This document shows positions 50,210 to 59,000 of a stretch of DNA of 64,000 bases, one piece after another (position 1 is the stretch's first letter; each line of letters begins with the position of its first letter). The notes beneath the pieces are model-generated. The model did no database searches. It was given only the letters and a program-made list of their open reading frames with translations, and was not told where the DNA came from. This DNA comes from Lactiplantibacillus plajomi (GTDB lineage: Bacteria; Bacillota; Bacilli; Lactobacillales; Lactobacillaceae), in contig NZ_BJDZ01000012.1 of assembly GCF_005405405.1 (NCBI RefSeq), positions 27,852-91,851 on the forward strand, read 5' to 3'. The translations under genes were made by a program, and so were the position numbers.

Positions 50210-50559
50210 GGGTTAGACGGAGTAAGTTGCCGACCGGAGCACGTTTCGGCCGCGCAGCCAAGTAAGCCATGATGCGGACTTTGCATTGTGGGACTAGCGT
50301 AGCAGGCACAGGCGTCAGCCACCCCGAGCACGTTTCGGCTACGTAGCAAAGTATGCATGGTGCTGGTAACGTAGCTAACCGCAGGCCCCAGTCTGGCGCG
50401 AGCACGTTTCGGCTACGCAGCCAAGTAAGCCATGATGCGGGCTTTGCATTGTGGGACTAGCGTAGCAGGCACAGGCGTCAGCTGCCCCGAGCACGTTTCG
50501 GCCACGTAGCCAAGAACGGATGGGTGCTGATTCTGGGTTAGACGGCGTAAGTTGCCGAC
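50195..50559. repeat. Composite intergenic repeat: duplicated 115-bp unit flanked by 40-bp repeats
   Basis: A 115-bp unit (50237-50351) recurs at 50400-50514 with about seven differences, a period of 163 bp. Each unit begins and ends with the 26-mer that starts GAGCACGTTTCGGC, so that motif occurs four times (50237, 50326, 50400, 50489). Outside lie 40-bp direct repeats (50195-50234 and 50520-50559, one mismatch) starting ATGGGTGCTGATTCTGGG. The motif often includes the palindrome GCTACGTAGC. Nothing in it looks coding, since the period is not a multiple of three and no ribosome sites occur. Confidence 0.85.
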
Positions 50560-50576
50560 TGAAACATGTTTTAATC

Positions 50577-50613
50577 AAAAAAGTACCACCGCCCGCGAAC
50601 GGTCGGTGGCACT
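50577..50613 (-). terminator. Terminator of the PNPOx-fold gene
   Basis: On the minus strand AGTGCCACCG and CGGTGGTACT pair (one mismatch) followed by TTTTTT. Confidence 0.85.
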
Positions 50614-50633
50614 AAGCAATTAATGATGTTTGT

Positions 50634-51071
50634 CTATGGTTTCGGTCGAAATTCATCGATAAGTTCTAAGTGATCTAACTGCATCATCTTGCGAACTTTG
50701 ATGGCACTCGTTTGAAATTGTAAAATGACGGGATCTTTATAGGCTAATTGACGCTGGAAGTCGTTCAATTCTAGGTGCCAGTCCTGCTCGAAGGCGTCGT
50801 TGCCAACGAAACTGAGGCGTCCCTTTAATAGGACGGACGAATAGCTTTCAACATCGTAACAAAATAGACACGCGCGCTTGCTAGCCTGAATGTTTTGCGC
50901 GGTCGTCGTTTGACGGCTCGTGTAGAAGAGCATCCGCTCAAGGCTACGCGAAGACGGCAACGGACTTAGAGCAACCATCGTAGGGAACTGGTTCGCGTCG
51001 ACGGTTGCGAGCGTAAAAACGGGGGCCGTTTGAATCATATGTAGCGCGGCTTGTCGTGTGGTATGGTGCAT
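50634..51071 (-). CDS. Pyridoxamine 5'-phosphate oxidase-fold flavoprotein
   Basis: The 145-residue protein has the split-barrel fold of small PNPOx/general-stress-26-like proteins: FTLATVDANQFPTMVALSPL, MLFYTSRQTTTAQNIQASKR, ACLFCYDVESYSSVLLKGRL. These bind FMN or F420-like cofactors; the substrate is unknown. The ATG at 51071 has GGGGGTGG 5 nt upstream; an upstream start at 51122 would span that site. Monocistronic. Confidence 0.8.
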   Translation of the reverse strand: MHHTTRQAALHMIQTAPVFTLATVDANQFPTMVALSPLPSSRSLERMLFYTSRQTTTAQNIQASKRACLFCYDVESYSSVLLKGRLSFVGNDAFEQDWHLELNDFQRQLAYKDPVILQFQTSAIKVRKMMQLDHLELIDEFRPKP

Positions 51072-51093
51072 GGTACCACCCCCTTTGAAGTCT

Positions 51094-51122
51094 AGTATGC
51101 CGGAAAATAGCGTGATTGTCAT
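51094..51122 (-). promoter_or_regulatory. Possible promoter of the PNPOx-fold gene
   Basis: On the minus strand ATGACA (51117-51122), a 17-bp spacer and CATACT (51094-51099), about 25 nt before the start. The rest of the gap up to 51334 holds no gene; it contains only an imperfect CCGGAATTA/TAATCCGG inverted repeat (51258-51289). Confidence 0.4.
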
Positions 51123-51334
51123 GCTAGGCGCACACTTTTCCTGAAGGTGAAAAGAATCGCTAGTTAAGCGTTAAAAGGTGGGGCACGCAAGCGGTCCTCG
51201 TATAATGGGCTTAACAAAAGAAAGTGGCATTGGCTGGAAAAAATAAAAAACGCGTGGTTTCCGGAATTAATCCTAGTTGGGTAATCCGGGAGTCACGACG
51301 GGATTCTTGTATAAGTATCAAAAAATTTGTGCAT

Positions 51335-51380
51335 AAAAAAATCAGCTTTCACGGTGGATAATCACGGCGTGAAAACTGAT
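51335..51380 (-). terminator. Terminator of the tRNA-Lys gene
   Basis: On the minus strand ATCAGTTTTCACG and CGTGAAAGCTGAT pair over 13 bp (one mismatch) and are followed by TTTTTTT. Confidence 0.85.
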
Positions 51381-51393
51381 TAGTGGTTTGTTA

Positions 51394-51466
51394 TGGGCAG
51401 TCAGGGGATCGAACCCTGGACCCACGGATTAAGAGTCCGTTGCTCTGCCAGCTGAGCTAACTGCCC
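51394..51466 (-). tRNA. tRNA-Lys (anticodon CUU)
   Basis: The minus strand reads GGGCAGTTAGCTCAGCTGGC onward and folds as a tRNA: acceptor GGGCAGT/ACTGCCC, D-loop AGCTGGCAGA, anticodon stem ACGGA/TCCGT with loop CTCTTAA, and T-arm GGGTTCGATCCCC. The anticodon CTT reads AAG (lysine). Discriminator is A; CCA is not encoded. It has its own promoter and terminator. Confidence 0.97.
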
Positions 51467-51504
51467 ATGTCGTTTTGTTGAATCGGAATAACTCAACGAA
51501 AAAT

Positions 51505-51533
51505 ATAATATCATGAATATCGGACTCTGACAA
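51505..51533 (-). promoter_or_regulatory. Promoter of tRNA-Lys
   Basis: On the minus strand TTGTCA (51528-51533), a 17-bp spacer and TATTAT (51505-51510), about 40 nt before the tRNA. Confidence 0.75.
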
Positions 51534-51611
51534 CACTATTTTTGAATTTTTTTTCAAAAACTGCGATTTTTTTTGAAAAACGGTAAAAAAGGGTGGCTTT
51601 AAGCCGGCAAT

Positions 51612-51627
51612 TATTTCCCGGGAAATA
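51612..51627. promoter_or_regulatory. Noc-binding site (NBS) candidate
   Basis: Second perfect TATTTCCCGGGAAATA, in the gap before walR. Same sequence as the site at 36459. The following gap to 51808 also holds a likely walR -10, TATACT at 51675-51680, with an extended TGTGC. Confidence 0.82.
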
Positions 51628-51808
51628 CTGTGACCACGCGGATTGCCCCGTGAGAAAGCTTACGATATTTGTGCTATACTAAAAATAGCGCTGAAATATC
51701 ATTCAGCCCACCTGACGCGGTAATTTTTTTAACAACTTACCGTAATTTATCGAAGCTCCACCAAAAAATAAAAGTAAACCTGTTTTCCCCTAAGGAGGAA
51801 GAATCGTA

Positions 51809-52516
51809 ATGAAGAAAATCTTAGTTGTTGATGATGAAAAGCCAATTTCTGATATTATGAAGTTTAACCTGACCAAGGAGGGTTACGAAGTCCACGTTGC
51901 AGCCGACGGTGAAGAGGCCTTACAAAAGGTCGACGAGGTTCACCCGGATTTGATCTTACTGGACTTAATGTTGCCGAAAATGGACGGGTTGGAAGTCGCC
52001 CGGCAAGTTCGTAAAAACTACGACATGCCAATTATCATGGTCACGGCCAAGGATTCCGAATTGGATAAAGTCTTGGGACTGGAATTGGGTGCCGACGACT
52101 ACGTCACCAAACCATTTTCAAACCGGGAACTGGTTGCCCGGGTCAAGGCAAACTTGCGGCGTCAAGGCACCCCGGCGGCTCAACCAGCGGAAGTTGAAGA
52201 AAATTCGGATATCGAAATTGGTGACTTGGTTATTCACCCGGAAGCCTACATGGTTTCTAAACGCGGTGAAAATATCGAGCTGACCCACCGGGAATTTGAA
52301 TTACTGCATTATTTAGCCCAGCACATTGGCCAAGTGATGACCCGGGAACATTTGCTGCAAACGGTTTGGGGCTACGACTACTTTGGTGACGTGCGGACCG
52401 TCGACGTAACGGTTCGGCGTTTACGTGAAAAGGTCGAAGACAACCCGAGTCACCCGAAATGGTTAGTGACGCGGCGGGGTGTCGGCTACTACCTACGCAA
52501 TCCAGAAAATGAGTAG
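51809..52516 (+). CDS. walR: Response regulator WalR (YycF)
   Basis: Essential regulator of cell-wall hydrolase genes. The 235-residue protein has a receiver domain ([15 protein letters not shown], phospho-acceptor Asp in [13 protein letters not shown], Lys in ADDYVTKPF) and an OmpR-type winged helix ([47 protein letters not shown]). ATG has AAGGAGG 8 nt upstream. First gene of the walRKHIJ operon; walK starts 13 nt later. Confidence 0.98.
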   Translation: MKKILVVDDEKPISDIMKFNLTKEGYEVHVAADGEEALQKVDEVHPDLILLDLMLPKMDGLEVARQVRKNYDMPIIMVTAKDSELDKVLGLELGADDYVTKPFSNRELVARVKANLRRQGTPAAQPAEVEENSDIEIGDLVIHPEAYMVSKRGENIELTHREFELLHYLAQHIGQVMTREHLLQTVWGYDYFGDVRTVDVTVRRLREKVEDNPSHPKWLVTRRGVGYYLRNPENE

Positions 52517-52529
52517 AGGTTATTAGACC

Positions 52530-54404
52530 GTGCTGAGATTTAAACGGAGAAACTTTTTTAAGTCGATCAATTTTAAGATTGCGCTCGTTTTTGCGTTATT
52601 ACTTTTAATCACGCTGGAAATCGTGGGTGCGATCTTCGTACGTCAACTAGAATCGACCAACATTCGGCAGTTTAAGTCAACGGTGCAGATCCCGACTTAC
52701 GTGGATAATTCGTTGGCGGAACAACTGGCGTCTAATAAAACGACGAAGGCCAATAATCAAATTAAGACCATTTTGTCGAATTATAATTACAACAATATTG
52801 ATGAAATCCGCGTCATTGACAGTAAGGGGACCATTCGTGGGACCAACGATGTCAATGATCAGGGAATTGTCGGCCAAAAAACGACCGACCGCAACGTTAA
52901 AAATGCGATTTATAATAACCGCTCGTACACCAAGAACACCTACGACACTCAAAATAATGGTCGCTACTATATTTCAATCGTGCCGTTGTATACGTCCAGT
53001 TCGACCGGTAATAATAGTCAGCTGGTCGGGGTGCTATACGTGCGGGCGAACATGAAGTCGGTTTACAGTACCATTAACACGATCATGGGTATTTTCGTGG
53101 TTGCGTCACTAGTGGCGATGGTGCTCGGGCTGGGCATTGCCATCATTATTGCCCGGGCAATTACCCGACCAATCGAAGAAATGAAACAACAGACCCAGCG
53201 GATCGCGCGCGGCGACTATGCCGGCCAGGTCCGGGTCTATAGTGACGACGAATTAGGGCAGCTGGCGCGCGCCATTAATAACTTGTCGATCCGAGTCGAA
53301 GAGTCCCAGGAATCGACCGAAGCGGAACGGCGGCGGCTAGACAGCGTTCTGTCGCATATGAGTGATGGCGTGATTGCGACCGACCGCCGCGGTAACATTA
53401 CGATCATTAACGAAACGGCTTCCGATTTCGTTGATTTTAGTGCGGAAAAGGCCATTGGTAGTTCAATCCTGGACGTACTGAAGATTCGCGACGACTACTC
53501 GTTACGCGATTTAATCGAAACGCAGGATGAATTGATCTTAGACTTCTCGTCAAACGAACGCGATTTGATCCTAAACGCCTACTTCTCGTTGATTCAACGG
53601 GAGTCCGGCTTTATTAGTGGGCTGGTCTGCGTTTTACACGACGTTACTGAACAACAAAAAATTGATAATGACCGTAAACAGTTCGTTTCCAACGTGTCCC
53701 ACGAGTTGCGGACGCCGCTAACGAGTTTGCGGAGCTACATTGAAGCGTTGAGTGACGGTGCCTGGAAGGATCCTGAAGTGGCCCCCGGCTTTTTGAAGGT
53801 CACCCAGGAAGAAACTGACCGGATGATTCGAATGATCAACGAACTGTTGAGCTTATCACGGATGGATTCCGGGACCACCCGGGTCGACATGGAACTCGTT
53901 AATATCAACGAGTTATTTAACTACGTGTTGAACCGCTTTGACATGATTTTGAAAAAGGATGACAACCCGGCGAAGTATTATACGATCAAGCGTGAGTTTA
54001 CCAAACGGGATCTGTGGGTCGAAATCGATACCGATAAGTTCACCCAGGTGTTGGATAATATTATGAACAACGCCATCAAGTATTCTCCGGACGGCGGGGT
54101 CGTCACCTGCCGCTTACTGGAGACCCATAACCAGGTCATTATTAGCATTAGTGACCAGGGACTGGGGATTCCTCGGGCCGACTTAAACCACGTCTTCGAC
54201 CGCTTCTTCCGGGTCGACAAAGCCCGTTCGCGGGCGCAAGGTGGGACCGGACTAGGCTTGGCGATTTCTAAGGAAGTCGTTCAAATGCTAGGCGGCCGGA
54301 TCTGGGTCGACAGTGAAGAGGGTAAGGGCTCGACGTTCTACATTTCGTTGCCTTACGAACCATATGAAGAGGAGGATCTTTGGGATGACGACGCACAAGT
54401 TTAG
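52530..54404 (+). CDS. walK: Sensor histidine kinase WalK (YycG)
   Basis: Membrane partner of WalR that senses wall state. The 624-residue protein has two membrane helices (about 12-34 and 185-210) flanking an extracellular PAS-like domain, then HAMP, PAS, and the kinase core: H-box FVSNVSHELRTPLTSLRSYI, N-box DNIMNNAIKYSPDGG, G1 ISDQGLGIPRADL, G2 GGTGLGLAISKEV. Start is GTG at 52530 with AGAGG upstream. Overlaps walH by 20 nt. Confidence 0.98.
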   Translation: MLRFKRRNFFKSINFKIALVFALLLLITLEIVGAIFVRQLESTNIRQFKSTVQIPTYVDNSLAEQLASNKTTKANNQIKTILSNYNYNNIDEIRVIDSKGTIRGTNDVNDQGIVGQKTTDRNVKNAIYNNRSYTKNTYDTQNNGRYYISIVPLYTSSSTGNNSQLVGVLYVRANMKSVYSTINTIMGIFVVASLVAMVLGLGIAIIIARAITRPIEEMKQQTQRIARGDYAGQVRVYSDDELGQLARAINNLSIRVEESQESTEAERRRLDSVLSHMSDGVIATDRRGNITIINETASDFVDFSAEKAIGSSILDVLKIRDDYSLRDLIETQDELILDFSSNERDLILNAYFSLIQRESGFISGLVCVLHDVTEQQKIDNDRKQFVSNVSHELRTPLTSLRSYIEALSDGAWKDPEVAPGFLKVTQEETDRMIRMINELLSLSRMDSGTTRVDMELVNINELFNYVLNRFDMILKKDDNPAKYYTIKREFTKRDLWVEIDTDKFTQVLDNIMNNAIKYSPDGGVVTCRLLETHNQVIISISDQGLGIPRADLNHVFDRFFRVDKARSRAQGGTGLGLAISKEVVQMLGGRIWVDSEEGKGSTFYISLPYEPYEEEDLWDDDAQV

Positions 54405-55710
54405 ACGCCTCATTTTACCGACCATCCTGACCCTGCTCATTGCGCTCAGCGTGGTTTTATCGGTTTACATCTGGATGAACCCGTCGCGTTATGAACGTGA
54501 AAGTAAGGTTAGCACGACGTCGTCCAATTCAACGCTGGCAACGCGGACGGTGGATGATATTTACCTACCGACGCAGTTAATTTATACGGATAGTAATAAG
54601 AAACAGTCGCTGCTGATCAACCGCAACGTTAGTCTGGTGGCGCAGTTCAAAGAACAGATCAGCAAGTGGGACGCCAAGAGTATTTCAAAAGTCCGGACGG
54701 CGTCGGCTGAGAGTTATACGGCGTTACTCAATGGTGAAGATACTTACGTGCTGAACTTTCCGGATAGCGTAACCGTCAGCATGTTTAACACCACCTTTAA
54801 GCAAAACTTGCGGAACTTCCGCTCGTCGCAGTTCAGTCGCATCGTGATTCCAATTCATGATCAGGACCACCTATACCTGTTAAATGATAACCACCACGCC
54901 GTTTACAGCGTCCGCTTGGAGAAAAAGTCGTTGAGCGCGTTGAAAAAGGTACTGGCTAAGGATCAGGTGACGCAGATTGCCGTGCGGATGACCTACGCCA
55001 ATAACGTGACCCGCTTGGACTATACGAAGGACGTCAAGATGCAGTCCTACAGTTACTTACGGAGCCAGTCGGCGGCTAGTGAAATCGCCAACCGCTTATT
55101 AGACGCGGACGGTAACTCGACCGTTTCGGTGCATAACCGCAGCGGTAAGCAGGAATATACGACCGGGAGTTTCAAACGGATGACCGTTAACCCGAAGTTG
55201 GGGACGGTTTACTTTGAAGATTACAGTGATTCCGGTGAATCCCGTCAGTTATCACTGACGACCCAGTTGCAGCGGAGTTATAAGTATTTAAGTACTCTCG
55301 GCGTACCGATGGATAATATTCGCTACTACGGTTTTGATTCGACCAGCAGCAGTGTGATTTATCGGAGCTACGTTGAAGGCTTCCCAATTTTTAACCAGAC
55401 CGAAAACGGCGACGTCCGGATTCAGCTGACGGCTAACGGGCTCGACCGCTACTACTTCTCGCTGTACAGCCTGCAAGTGCCGGTACCAACGACGGGTAAA
55501 AAGCAGTCGGTGACGTTACCAAGTTCGGCAACGGTTCGCAAAAAACTGTTAGCGGCTGGTTATAAGGATAATAAAATCGGAACGGTCGAACTGGGTTATC
55601 AATGGTCGCAAAATAAGTCGTCCAAACTAGTGATCGACTTAACGCCGACGTACTACGTTAACTACGATGGTAGTTGGAAAACGTATACGTCGATGCTTAG
55701 CGGATCTTAA
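54385..55710 (+). CDS. walH: WalK regulatory protein WalH (YycH)
   Basis: Single-pass membrane protein that, with WalI, modulates WalK. The 441-residue protein has one N-terminal membrane helix (ILPTILTLLIALSVVLSVYI) and a large extracellular YycH domain. The ATG at 54385 lies inside the end of walK and has GAGGAGG 8 nt upstream; an in-frame upstream extension would lie wholly within walK and lacks such a site. Operon position supports the assignment more than sequence detail. Confidence 0.93.
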   Translation: MTTHKFRRLILPTILTLLIALSVVLSVYIWMNPSRYERESKVSTTSSNSTLATRTVDDIYLPTQLIYTDSNKKQSLLINRNVSLVAQFKEQISKWDAKSISKVRTASAESYTALLNGEDTYVLNFPDSVTVSMFNTTFKQNLRNFRSSQFSRIVIPIHDQDHLYLLNDNHHAVYSVRLEKKSLSALKKVLAKDQVTQIAVRMTYANNVTRLDYTKDVKMQSYSYLRSQSAASEIANRLLDADGNSTVSVHNRSGKQEYTTGSFKRMTVNPKLGTVYFEDYSDSGESRQLSLTTQLQRSYKYLSTLGVPMDNIRYYGFDSTSSSVIYRSYVEGFPIFNQTENGDVRIQLTANGLDRYYFSLYSLQVPVPTTGKKQSVTLPSSATVRKKLLAAGYKDNKIGTVELGYQWSQNKSSKLVIDLTPTYYVNYDGSWKTYTSMLSGS

Positions 55711-55722
55711 GGGGGCGGGCGC

Positions 55723-56577
55723 ATGAATTTTCGAAGAATTGAGTGGATCTTCCTGGTGGCGTTTGTCGTGCTGGATATCTTTTTGATATTTATGTTCGTC
55801 CAGACCAGTTCGACCACGTCGGCTAAACCGTCGCGGGATACGGTAACGACCGTTATCAGCGAGATGCGGGCCGATAATATTAGTTTTAAAAATCCGGATA
55901 ACAAGGAAGGTACCGGCTACTACATTGCCGGGAGTAACGACAGTGGGCTAAAAAAGCATACCAGTCAGTTATCTGAACAAAACACCCGGGTGCAAAGCAA
56001 CGGTAAGCTAACTAGCACCTTGCGTGACCCGCAGACGATTGATAAGAAGAACGCTAAGCAGGAACTGACCGCGTTCATCAAGCAGTCGGGGAACGTGATC
56101 AACGGTGACCAGTACGTTTATGATGACCAGCAGTCTTCCGACGGCGACTACGTCTTTGTTCAGAAGGTGGCGGATGGTGAGATTCTGACCAATACGGGTC
56201 AAATTCGGATCACGGTCGACAAGGATAATCAGTTGACCGGCTACACCCAGAGCTACGTGGCCCACGTGAAGACCCTGCGTGAAAAGGCGGTCACCATTAG
56301 CGAGAAAAAGGCGCTGGTGGCACTGTATCAATATAATCAGGTCTCAAATAACTCGCGCATCGTGTGGGGGCGGCTCGGCTACTCACGGCTATTACAGCTG
56401 AAGGACAGTAGCGTTTACGTGCCGACCTGGATCTTTGCCGTGCGGAGTAAAAATAGTTCGAACGTGAGTTTACACCGGATCAACGCCTTTACGGGTGCAT
56501 CCATGAAAAGTAATACGACGAGCACCACTGAAAATGAAGCCAGTTCGTTGGAGACGGCGGCCGGCCTCATTTGGTAA
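55723..56577 (+). CDS. walI: WalK regulatory protein WalI (YycI)
   Basis: The 284-residue protein has one N-terminal helix (EWIFLVAFVVLDIFLIFMFV) and an extracellular YycI domain with the conserved end of three-layered sandwich folds (ISEKKALVALYQYNQV). It forms a complex with WalH and WalK. ATG at 55723 has AGGGGG 8 nt upstream; 12 nt after walH. A terminator follows, so walJ has at least partly separate transcription. Confidence 0.93.
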   Translation: MNFRRIEWIFLVAFVVLDIFLIFMFVQTSSTTSAKPSRDTVTTVISEMRADNISFKNPDNKEGTGYYIAGSNDSGLKKHTSQLSEQNTRVQSNGKLTSTLRDPQTIDKKNAKQELTAFIKQSGNVINGDQYVYDDQQSSDGDYVFVQKVADGEILTNTGQIRITVDKDNQLTGYTQSYVAHVKTLREKAVTISEKKALVALYQYNQVSNNSRIVWGRLGYSRLLQLKDSSVYVPTWIFAVRSKNSSNVSLHRINAFTGASMKSNTTSTTENEASSLETAAGLIW

Positions 56578-56593
56578 GTGCGGCTCGTGATGG

Positions 56594-56620
56594 AGGGCTC
56601 TCAAAGCGGGAGCCCTTTTT
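56594..56620 (+). terminator. Terminator after walI
   Basis: AGGGCTC and GAGCCCT pair around a 9-nt loop followed by TTTTT. Confidence 0.82.
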
Positions 56621-56713
56621 AAATGGCTGCGGAGCGCGACCTTTGCAACCCTGCTAAAAGCGTGTATCATGATTAGATAGTAGCTGATTTCAGAGATGGG
56701 AAGAACCGAAAAA

Positions 56714-57529
56714 ATGGTATTAAAATTAGCAACAGATGACATGAAAGTGAGCGTACTCGCGTCCGGGAGTACCGGCAACGTGACGTACATTGAAACGCCG
56801 GAACACAAGGTCTTGGTGGATGCCGGGTTAAGTGGTAAGAAAATTACTAACTTAATGGCCTCAATCGGTCGCGACATCAACGAAGTCGACAGTTTGTTCG
56901 TGACCCACGAGCACACCGACCATTGCCATTCCGCGGGGATTTTGGCGCGTAAATACGGTTTGGACGTTTATGCCAACCAGGGCACCTGGGACGCAATGGC
57001 GCATAAAATCGGCAAGGTCCCACCGGAACTCTGCCACGTTTTTGACCCGAACACGACGTTAGGCTTGGGCGATTTGGATATCGAATCGTTCAGCGTATCG
57101 CACGACGCCGCCGAACCGCAATTTTACGAACTGCACCACGCCGGCAAATCCTTCGTGATCATTACCGACACCGGCTACGTTTCCGACCACGTTGAGGGCG
57201 TCATTCGTGACGCCGACGGTTACCTGTTTGAATGTAACCACGATTTGGAAATGTTGCGGATGGGTCGCTACCCGTGGCCGCTCAAACAACGGATTTTAGG
57301 TGACGAAGGTCATTTATCCAATGAAGATAGTGCGAACGCCTTAATGGACGTCATTGGTAAGCGGACGAAGCGCATTTACCTGGGGCACCGTAGCCAGGAT
57401 AATAACATGAAGTCACTGGCACACTTAACGGTGGCGTCGATGATGAAGGATCGCGACTTCGGTGTCGAACACGACTTTCAGATTTACGATACGGATCCCG
57501 AACAAGCCACCAAGTTAATCACACTATGA
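56714..57529 (+). CDS. walJ: Metallo-beta-lactamase-fold exonuclease-like protein WalJ (YycJ)
   Basis: YycJ proteins are metal-dependent nucleases (5'-3' exonuclease activity reported in Bacillus). The 271-residue protein has VLASGSTGNVTYIETPEHKV, the zinc motif THEHTDHCH, DTGYVSD, and the last histidine in LGHRSQDNN. The start is uncertain: ATG 56714 has GGGAAG upstream; ATG 56696 would add six residues and ATG 56741 gives the minimal MKVSVLASGS form. Belongs to the wal locus. Confidence 0.93.
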   Translation: MVLKLATDDMKVSVLASGSTGNVTYIETPEHKVLVDAGLSGKKITNLMASIGRDINEVDSLFVTHEHTDHCHSAGILARKYGLDVYANQGTWDAMAHKIGKVPPELCHVFDPNTTLGLGDLDIESFSVSHDAAEPQFYELHHAGKSFVIITDTGYVSDHVEGVIRDADGYLFECNHDLEMLRMGRYPWPLKQRILGDEGHLSNEDSANALMDVIGKRTKRIYLGHRSQDNNMKSLAHLTVASMMKDRDFGVEHDFQIYDTDPEQATKLITL

Positions 57530-57613
57530 TGACGAATTAATAATTACACTAACGTTCAGTCATAGAAAAATCACACTTTTTAGCTAAACTAAACTTAAAA
57601 ATCAGCATTAGTA

Positions 57614-57641
57614 GGGAGGGATCGCGTTTCGACGCGTCATT
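57614..57641 (+). promoter_or_regulatory. Unusual htrA ribosome-binding site with intervening UUCG hairpin
   Basis: GGGAGGG (57614-57620) is 21 nt from the ATG, too far for normal use. Between them CGCGT-TTCG-ACGCG (57623-57636) forms a 5-bp hairpin with a UUCG tetraloop; folding it out leaves 7 nt, an ideal spacing. Confidence 0.6.
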
Positions 57642-58904
57642 ATGGCCAATAAATCATTGATCAAAGTTGCAGTCACCGCGTTAGTTGCCGGTTTAATCGG
57701 CGGTGGGGTGGCGTACGGCGGCATTAACATGCTACAAAATACGAACATCGCAACGTCTAGTACTAGTGTTCCGACCGGTTCCAATAAATCGGGTTCAACG
57801 GGGACGACTAACGTGAAGGTTAACGTTAGTTCGCAGGCTACCAAAGTTTTCAAGGATAATAAAGCAGCGGTGGTTTCCGTGATTAACTTGCAAAAGCAAA
57901 GTACGAACAGCGGTTGGAGTGGTATCTTGGGTGGCGACGACGGGTCGTCGAGTGATGATTCCAATTCAAGTTCGAGCTCCAAGAGTAAGTTACAAGAATA
58001 TAGTGAGGGTTCCGGCCTGATTTATAAGAAGAGCGGTGACGCGGCCTACATCGTGACCAATAACCACGTGGTCAGCGGTTCGAACGCGGTCCGGGTCATC
58101 ATGAGTAACGGGACCAAGTTAGACGCGAAAATCGTTGGGACCGATTCCGTGACCGACTTAGCCGTATTGAAGATCAATTCTTCAAAGGTTACCAAGACGG
58201 CCAGTTTCGGTAACTCCGACAACATTGAAGTTGGGGAGAGCGCCTTGGCGATCGGGTCGCCATTAGGCTCAAATTACGCCACGACGTTGACTGAAGGGAT
58301 TGTTTCCGCTAAGAAACGGACGGTCGCTACGACCAATACGTCCGGCCAGCAGACCGGGTACGCGACGGTTATTCAAACCGACGCTGCCATTAACCCCGGG
58401 AACTCCGGTGGTCCGCTCTTCAACTTAGCCGGCCAAGTTATCGGGATTAACTCGATGAAGCTGTCTTCGGATAGTTCTGGGACCAGCGTTGAAGGGATGG
58501 GCTTTGCCATTCCAAGTAACGAAGTCGTCAAGATCATCAATGAATTGGTGAATAACGGTGAAGTGGTTCGGCCAGCCTTAGGGGTTGCGACCTACGACTT
58601 AGCGAACATTTCGCAAAGTGACCGCCGCTCCGTGCTAAACTTGCCAACTAGCGTGACCAAAGGGGTCGTTGTGATGAAGACTTACAGCGGTTCACCAGCA
58701 AAAGCGGCCGGCATTAGCAAGTACGACGTGATCACCGAGCTGGGTGGTAAGAAGGTTACTAGCTTAGCAACCTTGCGGACGGCGCTTTACAGCCACGAAG
58801 TCAACGATACGGTGAAGGTCAAGTACTACCACAATAGTAAGTTGAAGACGACCGACATGAAGTTGACGGAAACTACCAAAGCGTTAACTAAACAGAGTAA
58901 CTAG
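57642..58904 (+). CDS. htrA: Serine protease HtrA (DegP-like)
   Basis: Membrane-anchored quality-control protease. The 420-residue protein has one N-terminal membrane helix (VAVTALVAGLIGGGVAYGGI), a Ser/Gly-rich linker, the trypsin-like domain with the triad His (IVTNNHVVSGS), Asp (VTDLAVLKI) and Ser (INPGNSGGPLF), and one C-terminal PDZ domain (about 315-405). ATG at 57642; the ribosome site is unusually far upstream. HtrA is next to wal genes in many lactobacilli. Confidence 0.98.
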   Translation: MANKSLIKVAVTALVAGLIGGGVAYGGINMLQNTNIATSSTSVPTGSNKSGSTGTTNVKVNVSSQATKVFKDNKAAVVSVINLQKQSTNSGWSGILGGDDGSSSDDSNSSSSSKSKLQEYSEGSGLIYKKSGDAAYIVTNNHVVSGSNAVRVIMSNGTKLDAKIVGTDSVTDLAVLKINSSKVTKTASFGNSDNIEVGESALAIGSPLGSNYATTLTEGIVSAKKRTVATTNTSGQQTGYATVIQTDAAINPGNSGGPLFNLAGQVIGINSMKLSSDSSGTSVEGMGFAIPSNEVVKIINELVNNGEVVRPALGVATYDLANISQSDRRSVLNLPTSVTKGVVVMKTYSGSPAKAAGISKYDVITELGGKKVTSLATLRTALYSHEVNDTVKVKYYHNSKLKTTDMKLTETTKALTKQSN

Positions 58905-58919
58905 AAGTTAAATTTTCAT

Positions 58920-58961
58920 GAGCGTGTTCGGATGGACGAATCATCCGGACACGCTTTTTTT
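58920..58961 (+). terminator. Terminator after htrA
   Basis: AGCGTGTTCGGATG and CATCCGGACACGCT pair over 14 bp (one mismatch), followed by TTTTTT. Confidence 0.9.
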
Positions 58962-59000
58962 AGATTGGTATGGGTGATCGAGTACGGATACGGCGGATTT

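Noticed and set aside
50195..50559. CRISPR array
   Set aside because: Only four copies of the 26-mer at uneven distances (89, 74 and 89 bp), and the sequences between are themselves repeated. No cas genes nearby.
49981..50578. Several minus-strand frames of 67-125 codons with similar peptides in the repeat block
   Set aside because: The peptide similarity follows from the DNA duplication in shifted frames. No ribosome sites, and rich in Cys/Arg as in non-coding shadow frames.
54313..54384. A 24-codon upstream extension of walH
   Set aside because: It lies wholly inside the walK kinase domain and lacks a ribosome site, while the ATG at 54385 has GAGGAGG.
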